DNA of 64,000 nt from Salminus brasiliensis (Eukaryota > Chordata > Actinopteri > Characiformes > Bryconidae): assembly GCF_030463535.1 (NCBI RefSeq), contig NC_132878.1, positions 90,257,507-90,321,506 of the forward strand, given 5' to 3'. Positions 24,560 to 36,379 of the stretch are shown piece after piece (position 1 is the stretch's first letter; each line of letters opens with the position of its first letter). The notes beneath the pieces are model-generated. The model ran no database searches. It worked only from the letters and a program-made list of their open reading frames with translations, and was not told the origin of the DNA. The position numbers and the translations under genes were made by a program.

Positions 24560-26200
24560 ATAAAACTCATTCTTACTATTAAATAAAACATCTAAAAAGT
24601 AGCTTGTAGTGTAAAGTTTGAAATATGTTGTTCACATTGTATAAGTTTTTACTTTTTAATAGTAGTGTACTTCACACTTTTGTCCCCAGTTCCCTTTTAC
24701 TGCTACTTTGATTAAACAAAATAATAATAGGCATTTCCATAGCAATGTGAATTCTGAACATGTGATCTGAATGCCAGTACATGATAACTCTAAAACTAAC
24801 ATTAACACATTGCATCCAACAATAAAGGCAGCATTCAGCTTATTTTATACACTGGTTGCAGGTTAGCACTCAACAGCTATTCCACATGATCTGATCCATT
24901 TTTACTAGACTCATTGTGCCATTTTCTTCACATTGACTTCAAACACCCTGATTGCAAGTTCTTTATTTAATGATTCTCGTTACACAAATGTGCAAATATG
25001 CGTCTTTTCTCTGGAAAACATAAGCATACAATACCTTTAATACTTTACTCTACTAATAAAAATTGACTACTGGACCTTATTTGAGTATATTTGCATTGTT
25101 TACCCTTTGTTGGACACGTACAGCACCTTTTTTTCTGCGCACATGGCCGACATGGACATGCACGTGGCCCTACTACATTTAGGAAGGATTTTAGTTTAAG
25201 AAGAAGAGAGAAAAGATGTCTAATCTAAGTGCATTGCCAGCTAGACATTAGTGTAAGATATGGTTAATCTTGAATGGAACATGTTCTTAAATGGTGAATC
25301 AGCCTGAAAGTGTCCTTTTTGTCAAGGGTCCAGCTGCGTATGTCTCTCGCCCGTGCTAATTTCCCTCATCAAATTCTGTTGACAAATAGGCCTTGTGACA
25401 TCACTTGATGTCCTATTAAACAACCTTTGACCTTGTTACAGTACTAATCACTGGCTATAACACTCAGTCCGAACAAAACAGGTCCTATCCACAAATAAGT
25501 CGGCAGAAGCTCTCTCTATTAATGTTTAACAGCTCACTCGTCCGATGTCTGCTGTCAAAAAAAAAGAGAGAGAGAGAAGGCACAATTTGTCTTCTGTGCA
25601 TTTAGTACTCACCTATCTTTTTCTCTGTCATCTCCTCGCAAATGAAAAGCAGAGAAAACTGAAACGAACGCAGGAGGTTGGAACGCTCCCGAAAATCCTC
25701 CTCACCACGACCAGTGTCCCTTTTTCTCCTTTAACCTGGGAAGGATGAAAAAAACAGGGAATCACGTAAATCAAACTGCCAGGATGGACAAAAACGGGTT
25801 AAGCAAGTTAAATAAACCAAAGGGCACAGCGAGTTACGAATTTTGGAGTGAACAGTCAACAGGCTAAATGTTGTCAAAGTCTTCAAAAAAGACAGGCCAT
25901 AAAATAGGTCCAGTTTCTTCCAGATTTGACAGGCCTTTCGCTCACTTTTATGAGCTTTGTGAACAGGCTAGACACAGATCTCTGGATGTGGGCAAGCAAT
26001 GGAGGCTCATATTAGAGTTGTTGTTTAGTACAAAGTAAAGAAGTCGGCAGGGTAGCTCAAAACCACACTGACTTAAAAGGGTACAAACACTGACTGAGGA
26101 AACTACCAAGAGGAAAGGCCCAAAGCTCTCAGAGAAATACTGCAGTGGTACTTCTCACTACACCCAGCATCTATCAGTACAGGAACACTTATCAGCAACA
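24560..26200. other. no gene seen
   Basis: Only short frames occur. A purine-rich (GA)n patch lies near 25560-25580. No conserved protein block was recognised. Confidence 0.5.
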
Positions 26201-26204
26201 ATAT

Positions 26205-27078
26205 TTTTAAGAGAAAGTATTTATTATTAGTATATTATATTATAATTAATAACGACAAGAATAACAATAACAATTAACGTTTATTTAAGGCATGACAAAA
26301 ATATATAAAAGAGATATGTTTTTGCAAAATATATTTCTGACATATAAAATAATAAATTCATTTGTATTATATATATACAGCATATATATTGTTTATTAGA
26401 TTTCTCAGTCTCTTCTCAATCATCTCTCTCAATCCTCGGCTCTTTTCACTGTTCTGGACACATCTACCACCTACTTTACTGACATTCGCATTAAAAAAAG
26501 TTGGTTTTTATTCATATAAAAGTAAACTGGTTGCAAACAATGTCAAAATAATATGCTATATATATAATATGGTAGTGTATTGAAACAAGTTACAAGTGTC
26601 AGATAACAGGAAGAGCTGTAATAATATAAGTAAGATAAAGTATTTATTATTAGTATATTGCATGAATTAATAACAAGAAAAATAATAATAACAATAAAGT
26701 TTATATAAGGCATGAAAAAATATATAAGAGAGATATGTTTTTGACATATAAAATAAGACATTTATTTGTATTATATATATATATATATTTTTTTTTTTTA
26801 TCAGAGTTCTCAGTCTCTTCTCAATCCTCTCTTTCAATTCTCAGCTCTTTTCACTGTTCTGGACACATCTACCACCTCCTTTACTGACATTCGCATTTTT
26901 AAAAAGTTGTTTTTTAAAAATATAAAAGTAAACTGGTTCCAAACAATGTTGAAATAATATGCTATATATAATATAAGGCATTAAATATATATATAAATAT
27001 ATATATATATATAGTATAGAGATATATTTTTTACATATAAAATAAGAAATTGATTTGTATTATATATGTATATATATA

Positions 27079-27130
<52 letters not shown>
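26205..27130. repeat. tandem duplication, unit about 410 bp, 2.3 copies
   Basis: Unit 1 (26205-26575) and unit 2 (26625-26975) run in the same order through these blocks: aagtatttattattagtata, ctcagtctcttctcaatc, gttctggacacatctaccac and aaagtaaactggtt. A third unit starts at about 26975 and is lost in the (TA)n tract at 27061-27130. Each unit ends in a TA-rich stretch, which suggests spread by slippage or unequal exchange. Confidence 0.85.
27061..27130 (+). repeat. (TA)n microsatellite
   Basis: A long, nearly pure ta run closes the truncated third unit of the tandem duplication. Confidence 0.95.
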
Positions 27131-27136
<6 letters not shown>

Positions 27137-27549
27137 ACAGATCTAAAACTTATTCTCTAAAACTTATTAAGTTACAATGCTTCAATATATTAGCATTGCA
27201 TTTATTTTATTATCTTGTTTGCAACCAAAAAACTTTTGATGTTAATATTGTTGTAAACTTTGATTCCAAACTTTGCATTGCTAATGTTTATTCATCAACT
27301 GAGTAACTGCTGAGATATTAAAGTAAATATGACAACACAACACGAGCACATCACTACATATAGCTACTGAACTACTACCTACCCACCTCTGTCCAGTCTC
27401 ACCACCTTCCAGACAAATCCCCGCACTGATGAACTGGTTCTGGTTTAGTTGTTGGGGGACAGAGTTTTATGCCCCTATCCTGACCAAAATATCTCCCTTT
27501 CACCTCATAAGCTGGCTGTCCTCTCCTCAGCTGGAGCAGAATCACTCAC

Positions 27550-27770
27550 CTTTCTCACTCAGGTAAAGGTAAACTCCTCAGCACGACCAACAAAGACATG
27601 AAGTTGGACACCGAGCTGCCTTTCTCAGCACTTCCACTCTGACATTTTAGCTTTCTCCCCCGAGCCTTCAATCTTTTATTTTCCTTCACAATGAGCTTTT
27701 TCTCGCAGGTCGTCTTTTCGCACTCCGTTTTCCCCCTAACTGTCTCCAAAAGTCGAAACCTGCTCCTTCC
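27550..27770 (-). other. candidate minus-strand first exon, mostly untranslated
   Basis: On the minus strand this stretch ends in a strong donor (gagaaag|gtgagt, donor 27544-27549). It contains a basic 64-codon frame (27749-27555) that stops just before the donor. It could be a distal 5' exon of hpn, the next minus-strand coding gene, or of an unknown transcript. The peptide is not recognised. Confidence 0.3.
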
Positions 27771-27960
27771 GGTCAGTAAAATAAAAAAATAAAAACCGTC
27801 CCCAAAGGGCCAGGTATCTCACCAGGGTTATTTTTACTACACCTATTATCCGTTAGGTCCCGCCTACCTCGGCGGTGATTGGCTAGGCGAATCCCTCCTC
27901 CTGTGAAAGGATTGGTCAGTAGTCAGTAGAGAGGGCGTGGCTTGTCGAGAACGGGTGGGA
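27770..27960 (-). promoter_or_regulatory. promoter-like region with two CCAAT boxes
   Basis: ATTGG at 27878-27882 and 27911-27915 reads CCAAT on the minus strand. A gggcgtgg (Sp1/KLF-like) box lies at 27933-27940. The stretch is GC- and CpG-richer than its surroundings and lies directly upstream of the candidate minus-strand exon at 27550-27770. Confidence 0.4.
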
Positions 27961-28369
27961 CACTAAAGAAAGCTGGGGCAGCAGGTGCTTTGGCTGGTTG
28001 CTTATGATTTGCAGCATAACTGGAGTAAAACCGACTTTATAATGTTGAAAAGATTAATATTATTTAGCATTTGGGACCATTGAACATTGCTTTTCAGCTT
28101 CACCCCTACAGGACTCACACAATAGGGTAACAACATGCATTGTATGCAAATGCAGAGCAGAAAGGAAGACATGTGAGCTGACGGATAGGCCGTCCTTTCT
28201 GTTTACTCTAACAGGTGTTACAGAGGTCATTAAAAAAAGTTTTAATATCTGAGCTTTGCTTTTTTAGTTTTAGACTGGATCTAAGAGGTGATTGGAATAA
28301 AAGTCTATGTCATCCAGGGTGACCATACACCCTCCTTTCCCTGGACATGTCCTATTTTTGTGTTTTTTA

Positions 28370-28760
28370 AATTCAGATAAAATACTTTATTGAGCCCAGG
28401 AGGGAAATTGCAGTTGTTGTAGTTTTGCAAACGTTTGTGTAAGAATAAACACACTATAAAATAAACATGCTATAAATAAACACGCGATAAATAAAATACA
28501 TTTAAAACAAATAGAGAAAAAATGAGAAAAACTTAAAACATGTACATATATATATATAAATGATAAGAATACAGTAAAGTGGAGAGTAATAACTGTGATA
28601 ATAAATATGGAACATTATTGCACACTTATTAAATTGAATTACAGTGCTATTATTACTGCAATGTAAACAGTATAATTTATATAAGAGTATTGCACAGCTA
28701 AACCATAGTGTCACACATTAAGGGAGGAGTTATAGAGTTTGATGGCGCTCTGAGGTGCAT
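28370..28760 (-). mobile_element. LINE-type 3' end, antisense
   Basis: actttattgagcccaggagg and gaaattgcagttgt match the type of antisense LINE end also seen at 53585-53830. Degenerate sequence follows. Confidence 0.5.
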
Positions 28761-29205
28761 TTTGGTGGAATGAGTCTTGCACTGAATGTGCTCCTGTGTC
28801 TCGTCACTGTGTAGTAGAGAGGGTGCACCACTGTGCAGGATTTCGCTGTTATTTCACGTCAGCGTTTGCTTCTACAGTCCCCACAAATTCTGTGTAGATG
28901 TAGATGTTTCCGGCTCTATTCAAGCCCTGTCTTCTGGTCTTAAGGTCCACCTAGGCCAGTTCCCAATCTGCGTTCGTGTCGGTACTTGTGTATCCAAGTA
29001 CTTCTCCATTCAGAAGTTCACATCTAGCCAATCAAGTATTGAGTGTTGAGTATTGTGTTACGAAGGATGCACCAGGATGTGACTTGTTTAGACTTGGCAC
29101 AGGCCAAATTTCCCAGAATGCATTACGCACCACACCGCTGTTCCAATAATAAGTATAAAACAATTTTAAAACATAACAATCAATAATACTACTACTACTA
29201 CTAAT

Positions 29206-29229
29206 AATAATTATTATTATTATTATTAA

Positions 29230-29271
<42 letters not shown>
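29206..29271 (+). repeat. (TTA)n microsatellite
   Basis: A long tta trinucleotide run with minor interruptions, about 300 bp upstream of the first exon of the single-V receptor. Confidence 0.95.
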
Positions 29272-29564
29272 GATTTTATAAAGGCATAAAAATAAGAAAA
29301 TGTAAGGAGAATATTTCTTTATTAGGTCTTTTATTAGTTTTGGTAAATGAGTAAATGTTTATGCATTAATGTTTATTTAATAAAGATGCATGGTTGTATT
29401 TAACCAAGTATTAACCCCCCCCCCCCTCCCCCCAAAACACACCAAAGCTGTTTAGACAACTTCATTTTGTAACACCAACAAAAGAGAAGTGAGATTCCCC
29501 AGCTTGGTTTGTGAAATTCAGGCTTCTCTGCATTTGTAGGCGAGCTCATTGCAAGGCAGCTGAG

Positions 29565-29619
29565 ATGGACGCAGGTCACCTTGAGACCAGATTGCTCTGG
29601 ACTTCTCTGATCATTTCAG
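29565..29619 (+). CDS. single-V receptor exon 1: signal peptide
   Basis: The ATG at 29565 opens MDAGHLETRLLWTSLIIS. The exon ends tttcag|gtgagatg in phase 1. The hydrophobic core continues into exon 2 (GVLAG). Confidence 0.65.
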
Positions 29620-32600
29620 GTGAGATGAAATCTGTCTTTGTGTTTACACTTCTCTGCCACCTCTTCTACACAGAAAGACAGCAACAGGACTAGTGTAGAA
29701 AAGTAATCTGAGTAGATGTTTACATGCCTTGGACAAAAGTATTGGGACACACATCTTAATCGTCTCTAACGCTCTGCTGACTCTTTAACTGCGGAGCTCC
29801 ACAACTGCTGTAAGAGCTGCCAAGGGGGCGTAACTCCATATTAATGCCTATGGATTTAGAATGTGATCTCAAAAAGGCTCCTGTAGGTGTAATGTGTAGA
29901 TGTCCCAATACTTTTGTCCATATAGTGTGTGTGTAAACAGTGTGAACAAACAGTCTAACACAGGAACACAGCAGAATACAAAAGAGGTAGTCTCAACTGA
30001 CAGCACTTGTTGCAATGAAGTGTTATTTCTATGGTATTTCTCCATAGAACCCTTTTTAGCACTTTAATGTTAAGTAAGTCTACTGGCCCTCTAAACTGAC
30101 AAATCTGCTATCAGAGATATTGATATTACAATGCTCAATTAGCTCCAAATATATTTCTTCATGGAGCTTAATCACCTAAAGCAAGAGGGCCTGCATGTGA
30201 GTTCGGACTTTCTGGGAACTGGGAAAAGTCATGGCCGTATTGCTATATGCAGTTCTTAGTGTTAGGCTATGTTGTATTAGCACCAAGCTAATGGTGTTGT
30301 GGGATCACTTTCCCACAATGAGAATAGATTTAGCTTAAATACAGACATTTAAAGCTCATAACAAGCATCCAGGTAACACTGTTTGCTTTAGATATGCAGT
30401 TTTACAGTGACTCCCTCAGTAAAACACTGAGCCTGAAGCAAGTCTATGAACAGTATTAGAGGAATAAGCCTACCAGTGGCTGTTAGCTCACTATTGATTT
30501 GTAATGTCAGGCAAAGTGACCAAAGCTGCCTAGTTTCCTAATATAAGCTGGTTATCTAACATCAGTGGCCTAAAATTCTGTCATATATATAGTTGCCTAA
30601 CACAAGAATGCATACAAAAACTGTAGAACGTCGACAAGCTCGTTTTTGAGTATTTCCAATGTACTGTTTCCTGCTCCCACCTTCCAAGAACACACATGGT
30701 GGATGAACTGACGATGTTATAATGTCCCCTAGGTGTGAATATTATTTGGTGTGTGTGGAACCCTGCAATGTCCAGTTGGTATTCCTGCCTTGTATTTATG
30801 ATTCCACTGGTAGGCTCTGGACCTACCGTAGCCATGTAGCTGACTTCTCAAACAATGCCATGTCCAAAGAAGCAGACTACAGAGCCCTGCTGATCCCACA
30901 TGAATCAAAACGTTTCTCTCGTTTCCACATCTTACTGGGAATCTCTTCATGTGTGTAGGTGTTCTGGCCGGTGACTGGGTGGTACAAGTTCCAAAGAGTC
31001 CAATCCACGCTCCTCCTGGTTCCTCTGTGACAGTGCAATGCACTTATGACTTCCCTGAGGATTCATCGCAGGGGACGCTTCACAAAGTGCTTTCGGAGAT
31101 GTGGTGTCGGAACCAGAGCTTCTGCATCACGCCAACATACATCTACCACAGCCGTGGAATCTTCACAGACCCTGCGTACCAGGGCAGGGTGCAGTACCTG
31201 GGCACGACTGGGTCCAAAAACTGCTCTTTCAGGATAACAGACCTGAGGACCACTGATAGCGGGGTCTATGTGTTCCGCTTCATTACGGACCACCCAGTGG
31301 AAAAGCTGCCGGGCCAGAAGGGACTCATCCTACAAGTGACACAAGTGGAAGGTACTATTACATTTTAATTACATTTAATTTTTAAAAGGCCACGGTAGCT
31401 AATTAGCAATTAACAGTAGTTACAGCACATACAATCTGCATAGCTAAATGATCACACACTTGCCTCAAACTGAGACTCTCGTCTGAAATTGTTCATTGCT
31501 AACAGACTTGCTTGTGTAGTTACTGACACTACTGCTGTTTCTCTACATTTACATTTACATTTAAGTCATTTAGCAGATGCTCTTCTCCAGAGCGACTTAC
31601 AAAAGTGCTTCACTGTTTCCTCAGAAAATACCCTCAACTAGTTTGTATAGACTAGGATCCCAAAGACACCTCTAAGCTTAAATGCTACTAAATACAAAAG
31701 TCAGTATGGAGACCACAATACTCCACACTACACTTCACCCAAGTGCCCTTGGAAGAGGAGGGTCTTCACTGTGTTTGAAGACAGCGAGTGCCTCCGCTGT
31801 TCGGACACCCAGGAGAAGTTCACTCCACCACTTCAGTGCCAGGACAGAGAAAAGCCTGGACGCTTGTCTTGCGTGGATCTTGAAGGATGGCGGGTCAAGC
31901 CAAGGGCTCTTGGTACTGATTGTCTTTTGACCGTTGACATTAAGTACAGAGGGGTTGGTCCATTCTTAGCTTTGTAGGCCAGCGTCAGGGTTTTGAGTCT
32001 GATGTGGGCAGCAGCTACAGGAAGCCAGTGAAGAGAGAACGCAGCAGAGGAGATGAACATGGCTGAAGACGACCCGTGCCGCTGCTTTCTTTATTAATTG
32101 CAGGGGCCTGATGATATGCAGAGGGAGACCAGCCAGGAGTTCATCTCTATCTGTTACACTAGTAGCATAGGCTCAGTTTCAGTTATTTCAATGACTTCTA
32201 TTACAAGCCAACAAGAAAAACAAGAGTTTTTGATTTTGTGGTAATAAACTGTTTGCTACAGATAGAACTGACAGATATTACACTGGATATCATGGTCTTC
32301 TATGATCACCACAGTGGAAGCAGAAAATATGATTTTGTGAAGGCAGAGAACAGTTGGAATGAAACTAAACTGACTAAACCACACCGAAGTTCATGGCACA
32401 ATCTGTGCTATTTTTACTGCCACATCCTGTCCTTCACACTGTACATCTTCCGCATTTCTGTTAAGAAAGGTTAGGCATTTCCTCAAACAAGCTGGACCAG
32501 CATCCTTCCCTGTTGCAACTGCCTTGTAAGTGAAAATTGTGAAAGATAATATTGTTCAGCGCCTTGGAAATTTCTAACATCTTGCTATTCCTTAAAAGTG

Positions 32601-35451
32601 TACATTCAAATGTTGTTACTGTACCTTAAACACTGATCTACCATAACATTTGTGCGTAATAACGAGTAGGTCTCCCGTGTGCCGCCACAACAGATCTGAC
32701 TATTCGAGGCATGGACTCTGAAGGTGTCCTGTGGTATCTGGCACCAAGAAGTTAGCAGTAGATCCTTTAAGTCCTGTAAGTTGTGAAGTGAGGCCTACAT
32801 GGATCTCATTAATGAGCCTTAGGAGCCATTACCCTGTCACCAGTTCACAGGTCGTCCTTTCTTGGGGCACCTTTAGTAGGTACTGACCACTGCATACAGG
32901 GAGCCTGGAATTATGTCTCATTCCTGTCTGGGCTGAAACATTTCTTTAATAGGCAGGGTAAAACTACTGTAGGCTAATTGCTGGATTTCCGGTTGTGGTC
33001 AGAGGTTAACATACACTGATCATGAAAACCGGGTCAGTATCGGGCTTTCAGTGATTTCTTTGAGCTGAGAATGAGTTACAACATCTACAACGCAACACAG
33101 GGTCAACATGATACATACAGCACATCTACAATTTGGGTAAATGCCTTTAGCAAGTCGCACCTTGACCAGACGCTTTTGGCAGGCATCAACAAGAATGAAG
33201 AATTCTAGTTGGATATTTGACCACTCTTCTTGTGAGAAGAGTGATTTATCCATTTCTCAGCCATTTTAATGTGTGTTTAGGGTCATTGTCCTATTGAAAT
33301 CCAACTGTGTCCATGTCTCAGCCATGTAGGTGATGGTTTGATGTTATGCTGAAGTATTCTGAGGTAGTCCTCCTCATTTATTATCACATCCACATTGTGT
33401 AATGTACCAGTCACAAAAACAGACCCAGAACATGATGCTAACACCACCATGCTTAACAGATGGTACATAGTTACTGGGTTAGGTGCCTCACCTTCACTCC
33501 CCCAAGCATCTTTGTACAACAGCTGCGATCTAGGCTGCTTTATCTATCCCACAGCCATCATTGGTGAGTCTTGGGGTCATCAGCTATTTTTTTCCCTCTG
33601 TGATGAATCAAGGTATATAATCATAAATGTACGCTAAGAATAATTACTGTTTATGTATTGTAGCATGATAGGTTACTAAACACATATAGGCCATCATTAT
33701 TTACACAATAAGGACAAAAGTATTGGGACATCTGTTCGTTCTGTCATTCTTCTGAAATCAAATGCATAAAAAAAAGTTGATCCTGCTTTTGATCACCGCT
33801 CCACCTCATTTCCAACTCCCTAACTCCTAAAAGTATTGGATGGAGCTCCATCATCATTCCAGAGAACACACCTCCACTGCTCCACAGCTATGTATACCCC
33901 TCATGCCCATGTCTGGCATTAGGCAAAAGCAGGTTCATGTTTATCTACTCCATAGAGTCCTATTCTAATGGCAGTACTTCTCTACAAGCTGTTGTGTGTG
34001 TGCATTTGCACATCTATGTCAGCAATGGGTGCAACTTCAAGAGACCAGATGCAGACAACCTTTGAGGAAGTTGTTATTTCATTTTGCCGACATGGAATTG
34101 TGCTGAGCGTTGTGATTCACAGCTTATGCTAAATAGGGGTTTCCTTGCAACACATGATGGCGACACACTTGTGAACTGCTGCTATTCGAGTCTGCTTGTC
34201 CTGCTTACATGTGCATTATGGGAAATAAAAAAGTGAGAAGTGCCAACCTACACTGTGGTGGCTTAGCGGTTAGTGCGTCGGGCTGTGGGTTCGATACCCT
34301 TGAGCAAGGCCATTAACTGTATCTGCTCCCTGGGTACCGCAGTATTGGCTGGGCACGTGTGCTCGCTGTCCACTGCGTGTGTTTGCTCACTAGTGTGTAT
34401 GTGTGTGTTCACTGCTCGGATGGGTTAAAGGAGAGCCAAATTCCATTTCTAAAAAAAAAAAAAGTCTGAAGCATTTTGAAAACAAGTCCTGTGGACTGAT
34501 GAAGGTAAAATAGAAGTTCTTGGCCACGACTAGTCAATATGTTTGTATAGGAAAGAGTGCAGAATGTTGTGAAAAGCATATCTATCCAGCTGTTAAGCAT
34601 GAGGGTATACTGTCCCATGGCAAAGGGAACAGAACTGGATTCAGTTAACCCCTTAACACCCCAAGGCTTATTACACACAAAAGTGTATTACTCAGTAGCT
34701 ACAGAGACTTCACTATAAACTGGTGGGGATATTCTTTGCCAATAGACGTTTGGCCCCAGTGGTGCTACCACCACCATGCTTAACAGTTGTTACATAGTTA
34801 CTTGGGTTAGACGTCTCACCTTTACTCCCCAAAGCATCCTTGCACAACAGCTGTGATCTAAGCTTTATAATATTCAATGAAAAGCGATATTCAGCTTTTG
34901 ACAACAAAAGGTAAGAGCATGTTCTGTGGCTTTATGCGGGTCCTATGGGATCAGCAGTGGGCTGAGATAGTAGATCAGGACAAAATAAAAAGGCTAAATG
35001 TTGGTGGGACTATTCGTTGGTAATAGAAGTTTGTAATAACACTTAATGGGCGAAAATCTCCGAAAGAAAATCTGAAAGACTCTTTAAGGCTCTAAAAACA
35101 ATGACTAAGAAATGACCATGCTTTTCTTTTTCAGTATTGTATTGAAATATGTACCCCCCTCATGTGTATGCACTGTGTATTAACTGGAGAAATCTCTGTG
35201 TTGCAGATGGTAGCTGTGTCTCTGTTATCGGCATTGTGTTTGGAGTTGTCCTCACGCTGATAGCAATAGCCATTATTGCTGTTTGTGTCAGAAGGTGAGG
35301 AAGTGTGTTAATCCAGCTTGCTGAAGCCTTTTCTTTAACACAGTTTAAAGTGTAAAACTAAAGATATAAATTTGTCTTGGCTGATTGACTACATACGAAT
35401 TTAGGGGAAAAATGTGTACGCTTGATTTTTCACCTGAGCTATTGCTTTCAG

Positions 35452-35544
<93 letters not shown>

Positions 35545-35623
35545 AAAACATGAACACTTACTCTGATGTTTTTATTTCAGACGTACACGATCAAGATCAC
35601 TACGGACAGGTAGCACCCTCTGA
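29565..35623 (+). CDS. small Siglec/CD22-like receptor: one V-set Ig domain, one membrane segment, short basic tail
   Basis: Four exons (29565-29619, 30959-31351, 35207-35294, 35581-35623) give 579 bp, a 192-residue protein in one continuous frame. Signal peptide: about residues 1-23. V domain: about 24-149. The canonical cysteines are C46 (B strand) and C107 (E strand), and an extra pair is C68/C74. The LTTTD-type stretch before the F strand reads RTTDSGVY. R125 in YVFRF sits where Siglecs keep the arginine that binds sialic acid. The G-strand tryptophan present in the neighbour's V domain (GRW) is replaced (EKL). N70 and N106 are possible N-glycosylation sites. Membrane segment: about 154-177, without charged residues. 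Tail: RRRTRSRSLRTGSTL, no tyrosine. It converges on the larger CD22-like gene at 38540-51897. Probable role: a glycan-binding surface receptor or decoy of leukocytes (family inference). No C2 domain exon was found in the 3.9-kb intron before the membrane exon. Confidence 0.75.
30959..31351 (+). CDS. single-V receptor exon 2: V-set Ig domain
   Basis: The acceptor is catgtgtgtag and the donor gtacta; 393 bp, phase 1 to 1, as usual for Ig exons. It encodes DWVVQVPKSP, VQCTYDFPED, RVQYLGTTG and YVFRFITDHP. FRFITD and RVQYLG are hallmarks of fish CD22/Siglec-like V domains. Confidence 0.92.
31545..32090 (-). mobile_element. L2-type LINE 3' end, antisense, in the single-V receptor intron
   Basis: It starts at the reversed tail (tttacatttacatttaagtc, agagcgacttac). 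It then holds decayed ORF2 DNA equivalent to the coding end seen in sense at 44480. Confidence 0.8.
32625..33000 (-). mobile_element. Tc1-like transposon remnant, antisense
   Basis: The end resembles a Tc1 terminal repeat (actgatctaccataacattt). It is followed by antisense transposase-end DNA (ggcatggactctgaaggtgt, gtaagttgtgaag). The internal part is deleted. Confidence 0.65.
33100..33530 (-). mobile_element. Tc1/mariner-type remnant, antisense
   Basis: catgatgctaacaccaccat and catgcttaacagatggtaca are antisense forms of the Tc1 transposase region encoding HGGG-type blocks. A similar fragment is at 34735-34870. Confidence 0.6.
33705..34075 (+). mobile_element. non-autonomous DNA transposon (F1)
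   Basis: It opens ggacaaaagtattgggacat and shares attccagagaacac, ctccactgctccacag and gtctggcattaggc with the 46317-46786 copy. Confidence 0.75.
34250..34450 (+). mobile_element. tRNA-derived SINE
   Basis: The A-box-like ggtggcttagcggttagt is followed by the B box gggttcgataccc. Then come a gagcaaggcc block and an A-rich end. Confidence 0.7.
34470..34880. mobile_element. two Tc1/mariner-type fragments
   Basis: 34470-34640 reads in sense (cctgtggactgatgaaggta). 34735-34870 reads antisense (gtgctaccaccaccatgctt). Both are broken and non-coding. Confidence 0.55.
35207..35294 (+). CDS. single-V receptor exon 3: membrane segment
   Basis: The acceptor is ctgtgttgcag and the donor gtgagg; 88 bp, phase 1 to 2. 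It encodes DGSCVSVIGIVFGVV followed by LTLIAIAIIAVCVR, a 24-residue hydrophobic helix with an arginine stop-transfer. The phase pattern equals that of the neighbour's membrane exon. Confidence 0.85.
35454..35539 (+). repeat. poly(A) followed by (AT)n, just before a 3' splice site
   Basis: About 32 A residues run into about 27 AT units. They end 41 bp before exon 4 of the single-V receptor. The layout is that of a retroposon A-tail that seeded a microsatellite. Confidence 0.95.
35581..35623 (+). CDS. single-V receptor exon 4: basic tail and stop
   Basis: After acceptor tttatttcag, the phase-2 frame gives RTRSRSLRTGSTL and a TGA at 35621. A different frame of the same exon stays open much longer and contains YGQV and PVYS tyrosine motifs. 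A weak donor (gtagca) at 35610 could also end the exon early, so the tail is the least certain part of the model. Confidence 0.55.
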
Positions 35624-35913
35624 GAGCTGCCCAGTGTACAGCAGGTCATCAAATGAATGCATTAATGACCCAAATTGTAAAGAAAGTCTTAGTTACATTT
35701 GTACCTTCCATCTCAAGACATACCTCTTTAACCCTCTTCACTTTTTTATCAACATTTAACTTTTAAAATGACAAGCAATCCTGTTTTTAATGCTGAATTC
35801 TTATTTATTTACTCTAACCAGTTGTGTTTAATGTGACATTATTAGGCTGGCTCATAGTTGGCCACATATGCTATGTACTGGGAGCTCTACAATGCACTGC
35901 AAATGAAGAAAAT

Positions 35914-35923
35914 AATAAATAAA
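35914..35923 (+). other. polyadenylation signals of the single-V receptor
   Basis: Overlapping AATAAA hexamers lie about 290 bp after the stop codon, and another lies at about 35926. Confidence 0.45.
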
Positions 35924-36094
35924 CAAATAAAAATATATTTTTTAACATAAGACATTGGTTTAAAGTGAAGCTTACCTTGTTGAGTATAATGCATGCTTTT
36001 TGTGATGGGAGAGCTTCTGCTGGTTGTAGTGGTTTAGGTACCACACAATATGAGTGCTTCTTAAGTGCTCAGTGAGACTTATAGTGGGAGCGGA

Positions 36095-36370
36095 GTCCTG
36101 AGTGGCACAACTGTCTAAGTGTTGGCCCTACTGTTAGGAGACAGCACTCTGTAATGAATATTAATTAACCATAAATAGTAATTAACAGCCAAAGGGCACA
36201 ATTGGCCTCTGTCTTCTCTCTCTCCCAATTACTGTGCATGGTCTGCTACAATAACGTGCTACAATAACGTTAGCGGCAGCTTAAAAAGATGTGTTGCTGC
36301 TTTTTGTGACATGGAAGGAAGCACATGGTAGCCTTCATCCTCCCAGCTTGGGACAGCAAGTGAGAGAACT
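36095..36370 (+). mobile_element. tRNA-derived SINE-like element
   Basis: The A-box-like gagtggcacaactgtctaag is followed by a degenerate middle and gggcacaattggcctctg, shared with 21785-22130. Confidence 0.55.
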
Positions 36371-36379
36371 AGAGGGATA

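Noticed and set aside
26362-27306. Several short frames with TA-rich or poly-Tyr/Ile peptides
   Set aside because: They are translations of (TA)n tracts and of the 410-bp tandem duplication.
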